From NCBI RefSeq assembly GCF_013408245.1, contig NZ_JACBYS010000007.1:186001-250000 (forward strand): a stretch of 64,000 bases of DNA, given 5' to 3'. The notes under the pieces were generated by a model that was not told the DNA's origin, did no database searches, and was given only the letters and a program-made list of their open reading frames with translations. The DNA is from Duganella sp. 1224 (GTDB taxonomy: Bacteria > Pseudomonadota > Gammaproteobacteria > Burkholderiales > Burkholderiaceae_D). The translations under genes and the position numbers were made by a program. Of the stretch, positions 31,760-39,380 are shown piece after piece. Position 1 is the stretch's first letter; every line of letters starts with the position of its first letter.

Positions 31760-33931
31760 TTATAACGGGTTACTGCACGTCGTCGACACCCCGTAAGGAC
31801 TGGTCGCGCCGGGCGGGCGGACGGTTTGTGAAGAATAATCGCCGCTCAATCCTATCAAGTGTACCAGAGAGGTGTAGCGCGACTCCGTGCCTTGGGTGCT
31901 GCCCTGGATGATCAGATTGACGTCCAGCCAGTACACGCGGTCGCGCGGGTACACCAGCGACACGGTGGCGCGGCCGGTGCTGTCGGTGGTCACGGTGGGC
32001 GTGACGGTGACCGGAATGCCCGGATCGAGCACGCCGTTGCCGTTGGCGTCCTCGCCCGGATCGAGGATGCCGTTGTTGTTGACATCCTCGTTGGCGCAGG
32101 CGGTGCGGGTGACCGGCTCCCACGGGCCGGTCGGCAGCGTGTAGCCCAGCGCGCCCTTGTAGTAGGTGGTCGGCAGCACCGCCGCCGTCAGCTTGACGCC
32201 GGACACCGCGTTGCCGGCGGCGTCGGTGACGATCACCGCGTAGTCCATCTGGTAGGTGGTGGTGCTCGGTGTGCCCACGGTGTTGCCGGTGCCGGCGCTG
32301 ATGAACAGCGACTTCTGCGCCACCGTCAGCGTGGCGCTGGCGGCGGCGTTGGAGCCGCCCACCAGGCGCGCCTGGATGCGCACGCCGTCCTTGGCGCTGA
32401 CCGAACTGCCGGAGATGAAACTGGTGGTGGCCGAGCCGTCGGCGCCGGTGGTGACCACCGACGGTTCGGTCAGCCTGCCGCCGCTCGGGTCGCTCAGAAT
32501 GGAAAACGCCACCGTGGCGTTCTTGACCAGGTTGTTCTGGGCGGTGCCGTCGCGCACCACGGCGCGCAGCGTGGCCTGCTCGCTGGTGGCGCCGGCGGTG
32601 TTGGTGCCGATGGTGGCCGGATCGATCTGCAGCGTGATGGTCGACGAGCCGGTCACCGGCGCGTAGAACTCCAGCGTGGTCTGGGTGGTCTGGCCGCCGG
32701 CGTTGGCGGTCAGCGTGGCCACGCCGGGGCCGGTGGCGTTGACGTAGGCGCTGGCGGCGCCGCCCGACAGCGCCAGCGCGCCGCTCAGCGGCACGGTGCA
32801 GCTGGCGTTGCTGTAGACGGTGCCGCGCGAGCTGCTGATGGTCACGCTGGCGCCCGGCGCGCTGGTCACCGCCACCTGCTGGCAACCGCCGATCGGCGCG
32901 CTGGCCTCGACGTTGCCGGCGCCGTCCAGCACGCGCACGGCGAAGGTCGACGAATTGATGGCGATGCCGGCCGAGGCCAGCTCGCCCATGGCCTTGACGG
33001 TGATGACGTCGGCGCTGCCGCCGCTGGCCGCGTAGCTCAGCACCAGCTGGCCGGCCGAGTTGGTGACGGCCGCGCCGCCGCCCTTGACGGTCAGCGTGTT
33101 GGCGTTGGCACTGTAGCTGACCGCCTTGCCGACCAGCGGATTGCCGGCCGAGTCGACCAGCTTGACCGTGACGTCGGCGCTGGCGCCGACGCTGATGGTG
33201 GGCGCGGCGCTGATGGTCAGCACATTGCCGCTGACGCGCACCACGATCGGCGTGGCGCTGGCGCCGGTCACGCTGGCGCTGACGGTGATGTCGCGCGAGG
33301 TGGCGTCGCCGCCGATGCCCAGCGTGCCGGTGACCACGCCCTGGGCGTTGGTGACCGGGTTGCTGACGGTCAGGCTGCCGGAATCCGATTTGAGGTTGAC
33401 GGTCACGTTCGGCACGACGTTGTTGTTGGCGTCGCGCACCAAGGCGGTGACGTTGACGGCCTTGGTGCCGCCGGACGGCAGCGTGCCCGAGTCGGCGCTC
33501 AGCGTCACGCTCGGCACGGCGTTGACCACCTGCACCGTGATGGTGTTGGACCTGGCGCTGCCGGCGCTGGCGCTGATGGTGATGGTGCGCAGCGACGGGT
33601 CGCCCTTGACGCTGAGCTTTTCAACCACCTGGCCGGCGGTGTTGGTGACGCGGTTGGTGCTGGTGATGGTGCCCGAGCTGGCGTTGAAGCTGACCGTCTC
33701 GTTCGGCAGCGCGTTGCCGCCGCTGTCCTTGACGATGGCGGTCAGCGTGACCTCGGTGCCGTCCAGGCCGGACGAGGCGATGGTGGTAGCGTCCGCCGTC
33801 AGCGTCACGCTGGCGGCCCTGGACGGCGCCACGCCGTTGCTGTTGCTGCCGGGCGACCCGCCGCCGCCGCCGCAGGCGGCCAGCAGGCCGGCGCAGGCAA
33901 GCGAGGTCAGCCATCCTGTGATTTTTTTCAT
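31760..33931 (-). CDS. Lipoprotein with bacterial Ig-like (Big_1) repeats
   Basis: The 723-residue protein starts with a lipoprotein signal (MKKITGWLTSLACAGLLAAC followed by a run of Gly) and carries about five or six Ig-like repeats of the invasin/Big_1 type. Examples are SVTLTADATTIASSGLDGTE, SVTLSADSGTLPSGG and LTISAAPTISVGASADVTV. Near the C-terminus are two calcium-loop-like segments, DVNNNGILDPGED and ANGNGVLDPG. The start at 33931 follows CGGGA; a GTG two codons earlier is possible. It lies 25 bases after pilQ and 13 bases before aroKB, so it appears to ride on the pil operon. A role in adhesion or pilus-surface association is inferred only. Confidence 0.85.
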   Translation of the reverse strand: MKKITGWLTSLACAGLLAACGGGGGSPGSNSNGVAPSRAASVTLTADATTIASSGLDGTEVTLTAIVKDSGGNALPNETVSFNASSGTITSTNRVTNTAGQVVEKLSVKGDPSLRTITISASAGSARSNTITVQVVNAVPSVTLSADSGTLPSGGTKAVNVTALVRDANNNVVPNVTVNLKSDSGSLTVSNPVTNAQGVVTGTLGIGGDATSRDITVSASVTGASATPIVVRVSGNVLTISAAPTISVGASADVTVKLVDSAGNPLVGKAVSYSANANTLTVKGGGAAVTNSAGQLVLSYAASGGSADVITVKAMGELASAGIAINSSTFAVRVLDGAGNVEASAPIGGCQQVAVTSAPGASVTISSSRGTVYSNASCTVPLSGALALSGGAASAYVNATGPGVATLTANAGGQTTQTTLEFYAPVTGSSTITLQIDPATIGTNTAGATSEQATLRAVVRDGTAQNNLVKNATVAFSILSDPSGGRLTEPSVVTTGADGSATTSFISGSSVSAKDGVRIQARLVGGSNAAASATLTVAQKSLFISAGTGNTVGTPSTTTYQMDYAVIVTDAAGNAVSGVKLTAAVLPTTYYKGALGYTLPTGPWEPVTRTACANEDVNNNGILDPGEDANGNGVLDPGIPVTVTPTVTTDSTGRATVSLVYPRDRVYWLDVNLIIQGSTQGTESRYTSLVHLIGLSGDYSSQTVRPPGATSPYGVSTTCSNPL

Positions 33932-33956
33932 GAACACATCCCGTTAGTTGATGAAA

Positions 33957-36146
33957 TCAGCGCGTGGCCGACAGCTTCTCGGCCACGATCTTCGGTGTGA
34001 TGAACACCAGCAGCTCCGTCTTGTCGTTGGTGCGGGTATTGCTGCGGAACAGGTAGCCCAGCACCGGCACATCGCCCAGCAAGGGCACCTTGTCGGTGGT
34101 GCTGCGCTCGGTCAGCTGGTAGATGCCGCCCAACACCACGGTGCCGCCGTTGTCCACCATCACCTGGGTCTTGACGTGCTTGGTGTCGATGGCAAAGCCG
34201 GAACGGGTTTCCTGGCCGACGCTGTCCTTGTTGACATCGACGTCGATGACGACGTTGCCGTCCGGCGTGATCTGCGGCGTCACCTCCAGCCGCAGGTTGG
34301 CCTTGCGGAACTGGATCGAGGTGGCGCCGCTGCTGGTGGCCACCTGGTACGGCAGTTCGATGCCCTGCTCGATCAGCGCCACCGACTTGTCGGCGGTGAT
34401 CACGCGCGGGCTGGAGATGATCTTGCCGGTGCCGTCCTCCTCCAGCGCCGACAGCTCCAGGTTGAGGAAGCGGTTGGCGGCCGACGAGAACAGGCTGATC
34501 GCCAGGTTGCCGGCCTGCGCGCCGTTGATGTTGGCGGCCGGCAGGTTGACGAACTGGCTGTTGGCGTAGCTGTTGGTACCCACCGCCACCTGGCCGGTGG
34601 TCTCGCCGACGCCGGTGATGTTGCCGCCGATGGCGATGCGGGTGTTGCCGTTGCCGAGCTGGTAGCCGGAATCGCCGCCGCGCTGGGTGCGCAGGTCGGT
34701 GAAGCCGAGCTTGGCGCCGAGGTTGCGGGTGAAGGTGTCGCTGGCCTCGACGATGCGGGCCTCGATCAGCACCTGCTTGGTGGCGACGTCGGTCTTGGCG
34801 ATCAGCCGGCGCACGTCCTCCAGCTTGGACGGGATGTCGGTGACGAACAACTGGTTGGTGCGCGGCTCGATGATGGCGCTGCCGCGCTTGGACAGGATGC
34901 GGTTCTTGTTGTCGCCGCCGCCATCGAGGCCGAACACGGTCTTGAACGCCTCGGCTTTCTGGTAGTTGAGCTGGAAGATTTCCGACTTCAGTGGCTCCAG
35001 GTCGGCGATCTGGGCCTTCTGCTCCAGCTCCAGCTTTTCCTTGGTCAGCAATTCTTCCTTGGGGGCGATCCACAGCACGTTGCCGTTCTTGCGCATGTCC
35101 AGGCCCTTGGCCTGCAGGATCACGTCCAGCGCCTGATCCCACGGCACTTCCTTCAGGCGCAGCGTCAGGTTGCCAGCCACGCTGTCGCTGGTGATGATGT
35201 TGAGGCCGGAGATGTCGGCGATCGCCTGCAGCGCCGCGCGCACCTCGACGTTCTGGAAGTTGAACGACAGCTTCTCGCCGCGATAACCCTGCGAGCCCTG
35301 CGCCAGCTTGTTCGGGTCTTCCTTGAGCGGCTTGATGTCGACCACCAGCTGGGTGTCGCTCTGGTACACGGTCTGTTCCCACAGGCCGCGCGCCTCGATG
35401 GTCAGGCGCGTGTTCTCGCCCTGCGGCACGGCGGTGATCTGCGACACCGGCGTGCCGAAGTCGCCGACGTCCAGCTTGCGGCGCAGCTTGTCGGGCACGG
35501 CGGTCTTGAGGAAGTCGACCACCACGCCGGTCGGCGTCTGCCGCACGTCGACCGCGACCTGGTTGTTGGGCAGGTCGACCACCACCCGGCCCTCGCCGTT
35601 GGCGCCGCGACGGAAGTCGAGATCGCGCAGCGCCTGCTTGCCGGCCGGCGCCGCGGGCCTGGCCACCGGCAGGCCGGCGCCGTCCACCGCCGTGGCCACG
35701 CCGCCGGAACCATCGATGGTCAGGATCACGGCGTTGCCATCGATGGCGGTGGCGTAGTTCAGCGAGCGCTTCAGGTTGAACACCAGGCGCGAGCGTTCGC
35801 CGGCCTGCACCAGGTTCACGCCACGCAGGTCGCCCTGGTTCAGTTCCAGCACATTCTTGCCGGTGGCGTTGACGGTGGCGCCGAAGTCGAGCGCGATGCG
35901 GGCCGGGTTGGAGATGGCAAAGCTGAGCGGCAGCTGCTGCGGCGCGCGCCGCAGCGCGATCCTGACCACCACGTTGGCGCCCTGCTGGTTGGCGGTGATG
36001 GATTCGATGGCGTTGCCGGCGGCGACAGCGGCGGTGGCCGGTTCCGGGCTCTGCGCCCGGGCGCCGCCGGTCAGCTGCAGGGACAGCGCCATGGCTGCCC
36101 AAGTGGCGGCGGCCAGGATGCGGCGGGCCGTGAAATGAGCGCTCAT
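33957..36146 (-). CDS. pilQ: Type IV pilus secretin PilQ
   Basis: PilQ forms the outer-membrane channel through which the type IV pilus exits. The 729-residue product has a signal peptide (about residues 1-31) and two peptidoglycan-binding AMIN domains (about 45-150 and 165-270). An STN/N0 domain (about 290-365, FQNVEVRAALQAIADISG), an N1 KH-like domain and the C-terminal secretin domain follow. The secretin signature VPLLGDVPVLGYLFR lies near the end. Its ATG overlaps the pilP stop by four bases (ATGA). Last gene of the pilMNOPQ set. Confidence 0.96.
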   Translation of the reverse strand: MSAHFTARRILAAATWAAMALSLQLTGGARAQSPEPATAAVAAGNAIESITANQQGANVVVRIALRRAPQQLPLSFAISNPARIALDFGATVNATGKNVLELNQGDLRGVNLVQAGERSRLVFNLKRSLNYATAIDGNAVILTIDGSGGVATAVDGAGLPVARPAAPAGKQALRDLDFRRGANGEGRVVVDLPNNQVAVDVRQTPTGVVVDFLKTAVPDKLRRKLDVGDFGTPVSQITAVPQGENTRLTIEARGLWEQTVYQSDTQLVVDIKPLKEDPNKLAQGSQGYRGEKLSFNFQNVEVRAALQAIADISGLNIITSDSVAGNLTLRLKEVPWDQALDVILQAKGLDMRKNGNVLWIAPKEELLTKEKLELEQKAQIADLEPLKSEIFQLNYQKAEAFKTVFGLDGGGDNKNRILSKRGSAIIEPRTNQLFVTDIPSKLEDVRRLIAKTDVATKQVLIEARIVEASDTFTRNLGAKLGFTDLRTQRGGDSGYQLGNGNTRIAIGGNITGVGETTGQVAVGTNSYANSQFVNLPAANINGAQAGNLAISLFSSAANRFLNLELSALEEDGTGKIISSPRVITADKSVALIEQGIELPYQVATSSGATSIQFRKANLRLEVTPQITPDGNVVIDVDVNKDSVGQETRSGFAIDTKHVKTQVMVDNGGTVVLGGIYQLTERSTTDKVPLLGDVPVLGYLFRSNTRTNDKTELLVFITPKIVAEKLSATR

Positions 36147-36688
36147 TTGGTGTTCTCCTTGCTTTCCTGCAGTTCCAGACGGGTCTGGCGCTCGACCCAG
36201 TCGCCCGTGGCGTCCTGGACGATTTCCTTGAGGGTGACCGCGTTCTCGCTGATGGCGGTGATGCGGCCGTAGTTCTGGCCCAGGTGCTGGCCCACCACCA
36301 CCTGGTGCACGGCGCGGTCGACCTGCAGCACGGCGTGCATCACGCCCTTCTTCTCGATGGTGCCGACCATCTTGATGGTGTCCAGCGGATAGGTCTCCAG
36401 CAGTTCCTTGCGGCGCTCGGTGTCCGGCCGCAGGCCGTTGCCGCCGCCGGCGGCGGCCTGCTTGGCCAGTTCGGCCAGCAGCTTGTTGGGGTTGAACGGA
36501 TCGATGTCGTCCTTGTGGGCGTAGGCGAACGGCACGAACACCTTGGGCTCGGCCAGCGGCGGCACCCGCACCTGGGTTTGCGCGTCGACCTGCTGCATCC
36601 AGGTGCGCACCTCCTGCACGTCGCTGTCGCCGCAGCCGGCCAGCAGCAGCGTCAGCGTCACGGCCACACCGGTCAGCACGGTCCTCAT
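36143..36688 (-). CDS. pilP: Type IV pilus lipoprotein PilP
   Basis: Inner-membrane lipoprotein that links PilN/PilO to PilQ. The 181-residue product has lipobox LAGC (Cys19), a stretched linker with DIDPFNPNKLL, and a C-terminal beta domain (VGTIEKKGVMHAVLQVD). Start at 36688 overlaps the pilO stop by four bases (ATGA), and the stop overlaps the pilQ start in the same way, indicating tight coupling. Confidence 0.95.
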   Translation of the reverse strand: MRTVLTGVAVTLTLLLAGCGDSDVQEVRTWMQQVDAQTQVRVPPLAEPKVFVPFAYAHKDDIDPFNPNKLLAELAKQAAAGGGNGLRPDTERRKELLETYPLDTIKMVGTIEKKGVMHAVLQVDRAVHQVVVGQHLGQNYGRITAISENAVTLKEIVQDATGDWVERQTRLELQESKENTK

Positions 36689-37359
36689 GATTTTTTGGCC
36701 TTCTTCTTGTCGGCCGCGGCCTTGCGCTGCGCGGCCACCTCTTCCGGATCGAGATAGCGGAAGGTCTTGGCCACCGCCTCCAGCGTCAGCACGCCGTCCT
36801 TGCCGGTGCTGAGCGCCAGGTTGTTGAGCGTGACGATGCGCGGCAGGTTGGCGATGTCGCCGGTGAAGGCGCCGATGTCGTGGTAGCTGCCGGTGATCTT
36901 GATGTCGATCGGCAGCTCGGCGTAGTAATCCTTGATCACCACCTGCTGCGGCTTGAACAGGTCGAACTGCAGGCCGCGGCCGGCGCCGGCCTGGTTGATG
37001 TCGGTCAGCAGCGCGGCCATCTCGGCCTTGCTGGGCAGCTGCTTCTGCAGGCGGTCGACGTACAGGTCGACCTGGGCCTTCTGCGCGCGCAGCGCGTCCA
37101 GGTTGATCGCCTGCGCGGTCTTGAGCTTGTATTCTTCGCGCAGCCGTTTTTCCAGGGCGGCGCCGGCGTCCTGCTCGTCGAACTGCGAACTCCAGTAGCC
37201 GAAGTGGCCGGCCACGCACACCGCCACCGTCACGCCGAGCGCGCACAGCACGCGCGGCGCCAGCGGCCACTGGCCGGGATTGCGGCCGTTGAGGTCGCGG
37301 AACTGGCCGGCCAGGCCGGCAAACCAGTCGTTGAGATTGATGTTGAGCCGGGACGCCAT
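36685..37359 (-). CDS. pilO: Type IV pilus inner membrane protein PilO
   Basis: Bitopic protein pairing with PilN to form the inner-membrane alignment complex. The 224-residue product has a short cytoplasmic segment, one helix at about residues 37-55 (VLCALGVTVAVCVAGHFGYW), a coiled coil (about 60-110) and a ferredoxin-like PilO domain with DYYAELPIDIKITGSYHDIG. It ends in a basic tail. The start at 37359 shares its A with the pilN stop (TGATG). Confidence 0.95.
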   Translation of the reverse strand: MASRLNINLNDWFAGLAGQFRDLNGRNPGQWPLAPRVLCALGVTVAVCVAGHFGYWSSQFDEQDAGAALEKRLREEYKLKTAQAINLDALRAQKAQVDLYVDRLQKQLPSKAEMAALLTDINQAGAGRGLQFDLFKPQQVVIKDYYAELPIDIKITGSYHDIGAFTGDIANLPRIVTLNNLALSTGKDGVLTLEAVAKTFRYLDPEEVAAQRKAAADKKKAKKS

Positions 37360-37976
37360 CAGCTGCGCTCCTGTGCGCCGGCCTTGCCCTTGGCGCCCGC
37401 TGTCGGCGGGTCCTGGTCGCGCGGGCGCTTGATGAAGACATTGAGGTTGAACTCCACCACCTTGCGCGCGGTCTTGCCCTGGCCCAGGCCGGTGGACTTG
37501 ACCTCGATCAGGTCCGGCCGCTCCAGCCACGGCGAGGCGCCGGCCAGGTTGCGCAGCAGTTCCGACACGCGCTCCTGCGATTGCGCGTAGCCGTTGACGG
37601 CCACCTTCTGGCCGTCCTGGCGGAAGGCTTTCAGATACACGCCGGCCGGGGTCTGCCTGACCAGTTCGTCCAGCAGGTAGACCGGCTGGTTGCGGTCGCC
37701 CTGCAAATCCTCCACCGCCTGCTGGCGCGCCTTCAGCGCCTCGATGTCCTGCTTCAGCGTGGCGATCTCGGCGATTTTCTTGTCGAGGCTGCTGATGGCG
37801 GTTTTCAGCGCCTGGTTGCGCGCGTCCTGGATGGCGATGGCGCGCGCGTTGTAGCCGCCCACCAGCAGCACGATGCCGACGCCGATCACGCCGCCCAGCG
37901 CCAGCAGCGCATAGAAGGCCTGCTTCTTCTGTTTGCGTTTCTCTTCGCGGTGCGGCAGCAGGTTGATGCGTATCAT
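37359..37976 (-). CDS. pilN: Type IV pilus inner membrane protein PilN
   Basis: Begins MIRINLLPHREEKRKQKK, the conserved cytoplasmic peptide that docks into a groove of PilM. One membrane helix (about residues 20-42), a coiled coil and a PilN periplasmic domain follow. The C-terminus is Pro/Lys/Gly-rich. 205 residues. One-base stop/start overlaps with pilM and pilO show a coupled operon. Confidence 0.96.
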   Translation of the reverse strand: MIRINLLPHREEKRKQKKQAFYALLALGGVIGVGIVLLVGGYNARAIAIQDARNQALKTAISSLDKKIAEIATLKQDIEALKARQQAVEDLQGDRNQPVYLLDELVRQTPAGVYLKAFRQDGQKVAVNGYAQSQERVSELLRNLAGASPWLERPDLIEVKSTGLGQGKTARKVVEFNLNVFIKRPRDQDPPTAGAKGKAGAQERS

Positions 37977-39052
37977 CAGCCGAACCTCCGCAGCGCCAGG
38001 CCGCAAGCCACCAGGTAGGCCGGCGCGTCCAGCCGCAGTTGCGCCTCGCGCACCGCCGCGCCGATCTGCATGCCCTTGAATGGCGCGATCACCGCGCTGG
38101 CGATGCGGGTGCGGCTGGCCACCAGGTCCAGCAGGCCGGGAATCAGCGCGCAACCGCCGGCCAGGTACAGCTGGTCGACCCTGGTGTACGGCGTGGAGGT
38201 GTAGAAGAACTGGATGGCGCGCGTGACTTCCAGCGCGGCGCTTTCCAGGAACGGCGTCAGCAGCTCGGCGTGGTAGTTGTCCGGCAGGTCGCCGGTTTTC
38301 TTGCGCGCCTCGGCTTCCTCGAACGACAGGCCGTAGCTGCGCACGATGTCCTGGGTCAGCGTGTTGCCGCCGAACGGCTGCTCGCGCTCGTAGACGGTGG
38401 CGCCGTCCAGCAGCACCGAAATCTGCGTGACCTGGGCGCCGATCTGGAACAGCGCGATGACCTGGCCGGCGCCGCCCTCCGGCTGCTGCGCCACCACCCG
38501 GTCCAGCGCGGCGCGGGCGGCGTAGGATTCGATGTCCATCACGGTCGCCTTCAGGCCGGAGGCCTCGGCAATGGCCACGCGGTCCTCGACCTTTTCGCGG
38601 CGCGAGGCGGCCAGCATCACTTCGATGTCATCGGCGGCGTTGGCGGCCGGGCCGATGACGTCGAAGTCCAGGCTGACCTCGTCGAGGGCAAACGGAATGT
38701 ACTGGCTGGCCTCGGACTCGACCTGCACTTCCAGCTGGTCTTCCGACAGCCCGGCCGGCAGGATGATTTTCTTGGTGATGACCGAGGCCGGCGGCATGCC
38801 CAGCGCCACGTGGCGCGCGCGCGTGCCGCTCTTTTTCCAGACGCGGCGCACCGCCTCCACCACCTGGTCCATGTTCTCGATATTGCCGTCGGTGACGGCG
38901 TTACGCGGCAGCGGCTCGGCGGCGTAGCGCTCCAGCCGGATGTCGCCCTTGGCGCCCTGCGCCAGCTCCACCAGCCGCACGCTGGAGGTGCTGATGTCGA
39001 TGCCCACCAGCGGCGGGTTGCCCTGGCCCAGCAGGGCCTTGAAGTCGATCAT
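37976..39052 (-). CDS. pilM: Type IV pilus assembly ATPase-fold protein PilM
   Basis: Cytoplasmic actin-like (FtsA-fold) protein that binds the PilN N-terminus. The 358-residue product shows the phosphate-1 motif VGIDISTSSVRLVEL and the late nucleotide-binding YLAGGCALIPGL. First gene of pilMNOPQ, divergent from ponA as in Pseudomonas and Neisseria. Start chosen at 39052 (MIDFKALLGQG), giving a normal length. Confidence 0.96.
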   Translation of the reverse strand: MIDFKALLGQGNPPLVGIDISTSSVRLVELAQGAKGDIRLERYAAEPLPRNAVTDGNIENMDQVVEAVRRVWKKSGTRARHVALGMPPASVITKKIILPAGLSEDQLEVQVESEASQYIPFALDEVSLDFDVIGPAANAADDIEVMLAASRREKVEDRVAIAEASGLKATVMDIESYAARAALDRVVAQQPEGGAGQVIALFQIGAQVTQISVLLDGATVYEREQPFGGNTLTQDIVRSYGLSFEEAEARKKTGDLPDNYHAELLTPFLESAALEVTRAIQFFYTSTPYTRVDQLYLAGGCALIPGLLDLVASRTRIASAVIAPFKGMQIGAAVREAQLRLDAPAYLVACGLALRRFG

Positions 39053-39380
39053 ACGCGTCCCCCGGCGCCATGGCTGGCGCCCGCACCGCAGTGCTTCCGA
39101 ACAGACTGTGGAACAGTTTGCATAAAGGAACTCGTTTGAAAACCAGCGTTTAGACGGCTTATATCAGCCTGTACATTAAATCGCGTCTATTTAAGTGTAA
39201 AGGTATTTCTACTGTGCACAATTGGCGTGGTGTGCGGGTTTCGCCACACTTATTTTTTGCTTCATGGCAGCAAAAACAACTCAGTTGTTTTGTTGCTCAC
39301 GCAGAAATATTCCTGTCATACGGAACGGCCCCTCGGCTCGCTTATAATGGCTCGCACACATAACTTGACGATGACATTGC
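39053..39380. other. Intergenic region between pilM and ponA
   Basis: 328 bases without a gene, AT-richer than the surroundings. It must hold the promoters of the pilM operon (minus) and ponA (plus). On the plus strand a perfect TATAAT lies at 39343-39348, 33 bases before the ponA ATG, without a clear -35. On the minus strand TTTACA followed 17 bases later by TAATGT, inside 39150-39200, is a weak candidate for pilM. A palindrome is at 39273-39291. Confidence 0.6.
39273..39291. promoter_or_regulatory. Perfect inverted repeat upstream of ponA
   Basis: AAAACAACT-c-AGTTGTTTT: nine-base arms around one base, extendable to about 29 bases with one mismatch and one bulge. It lies about 90 bases before the ponA start and 50 bases before the TATAAT box. 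Could be an operator; no U tract makes a terminator unlikely. Confidence 0.5.
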
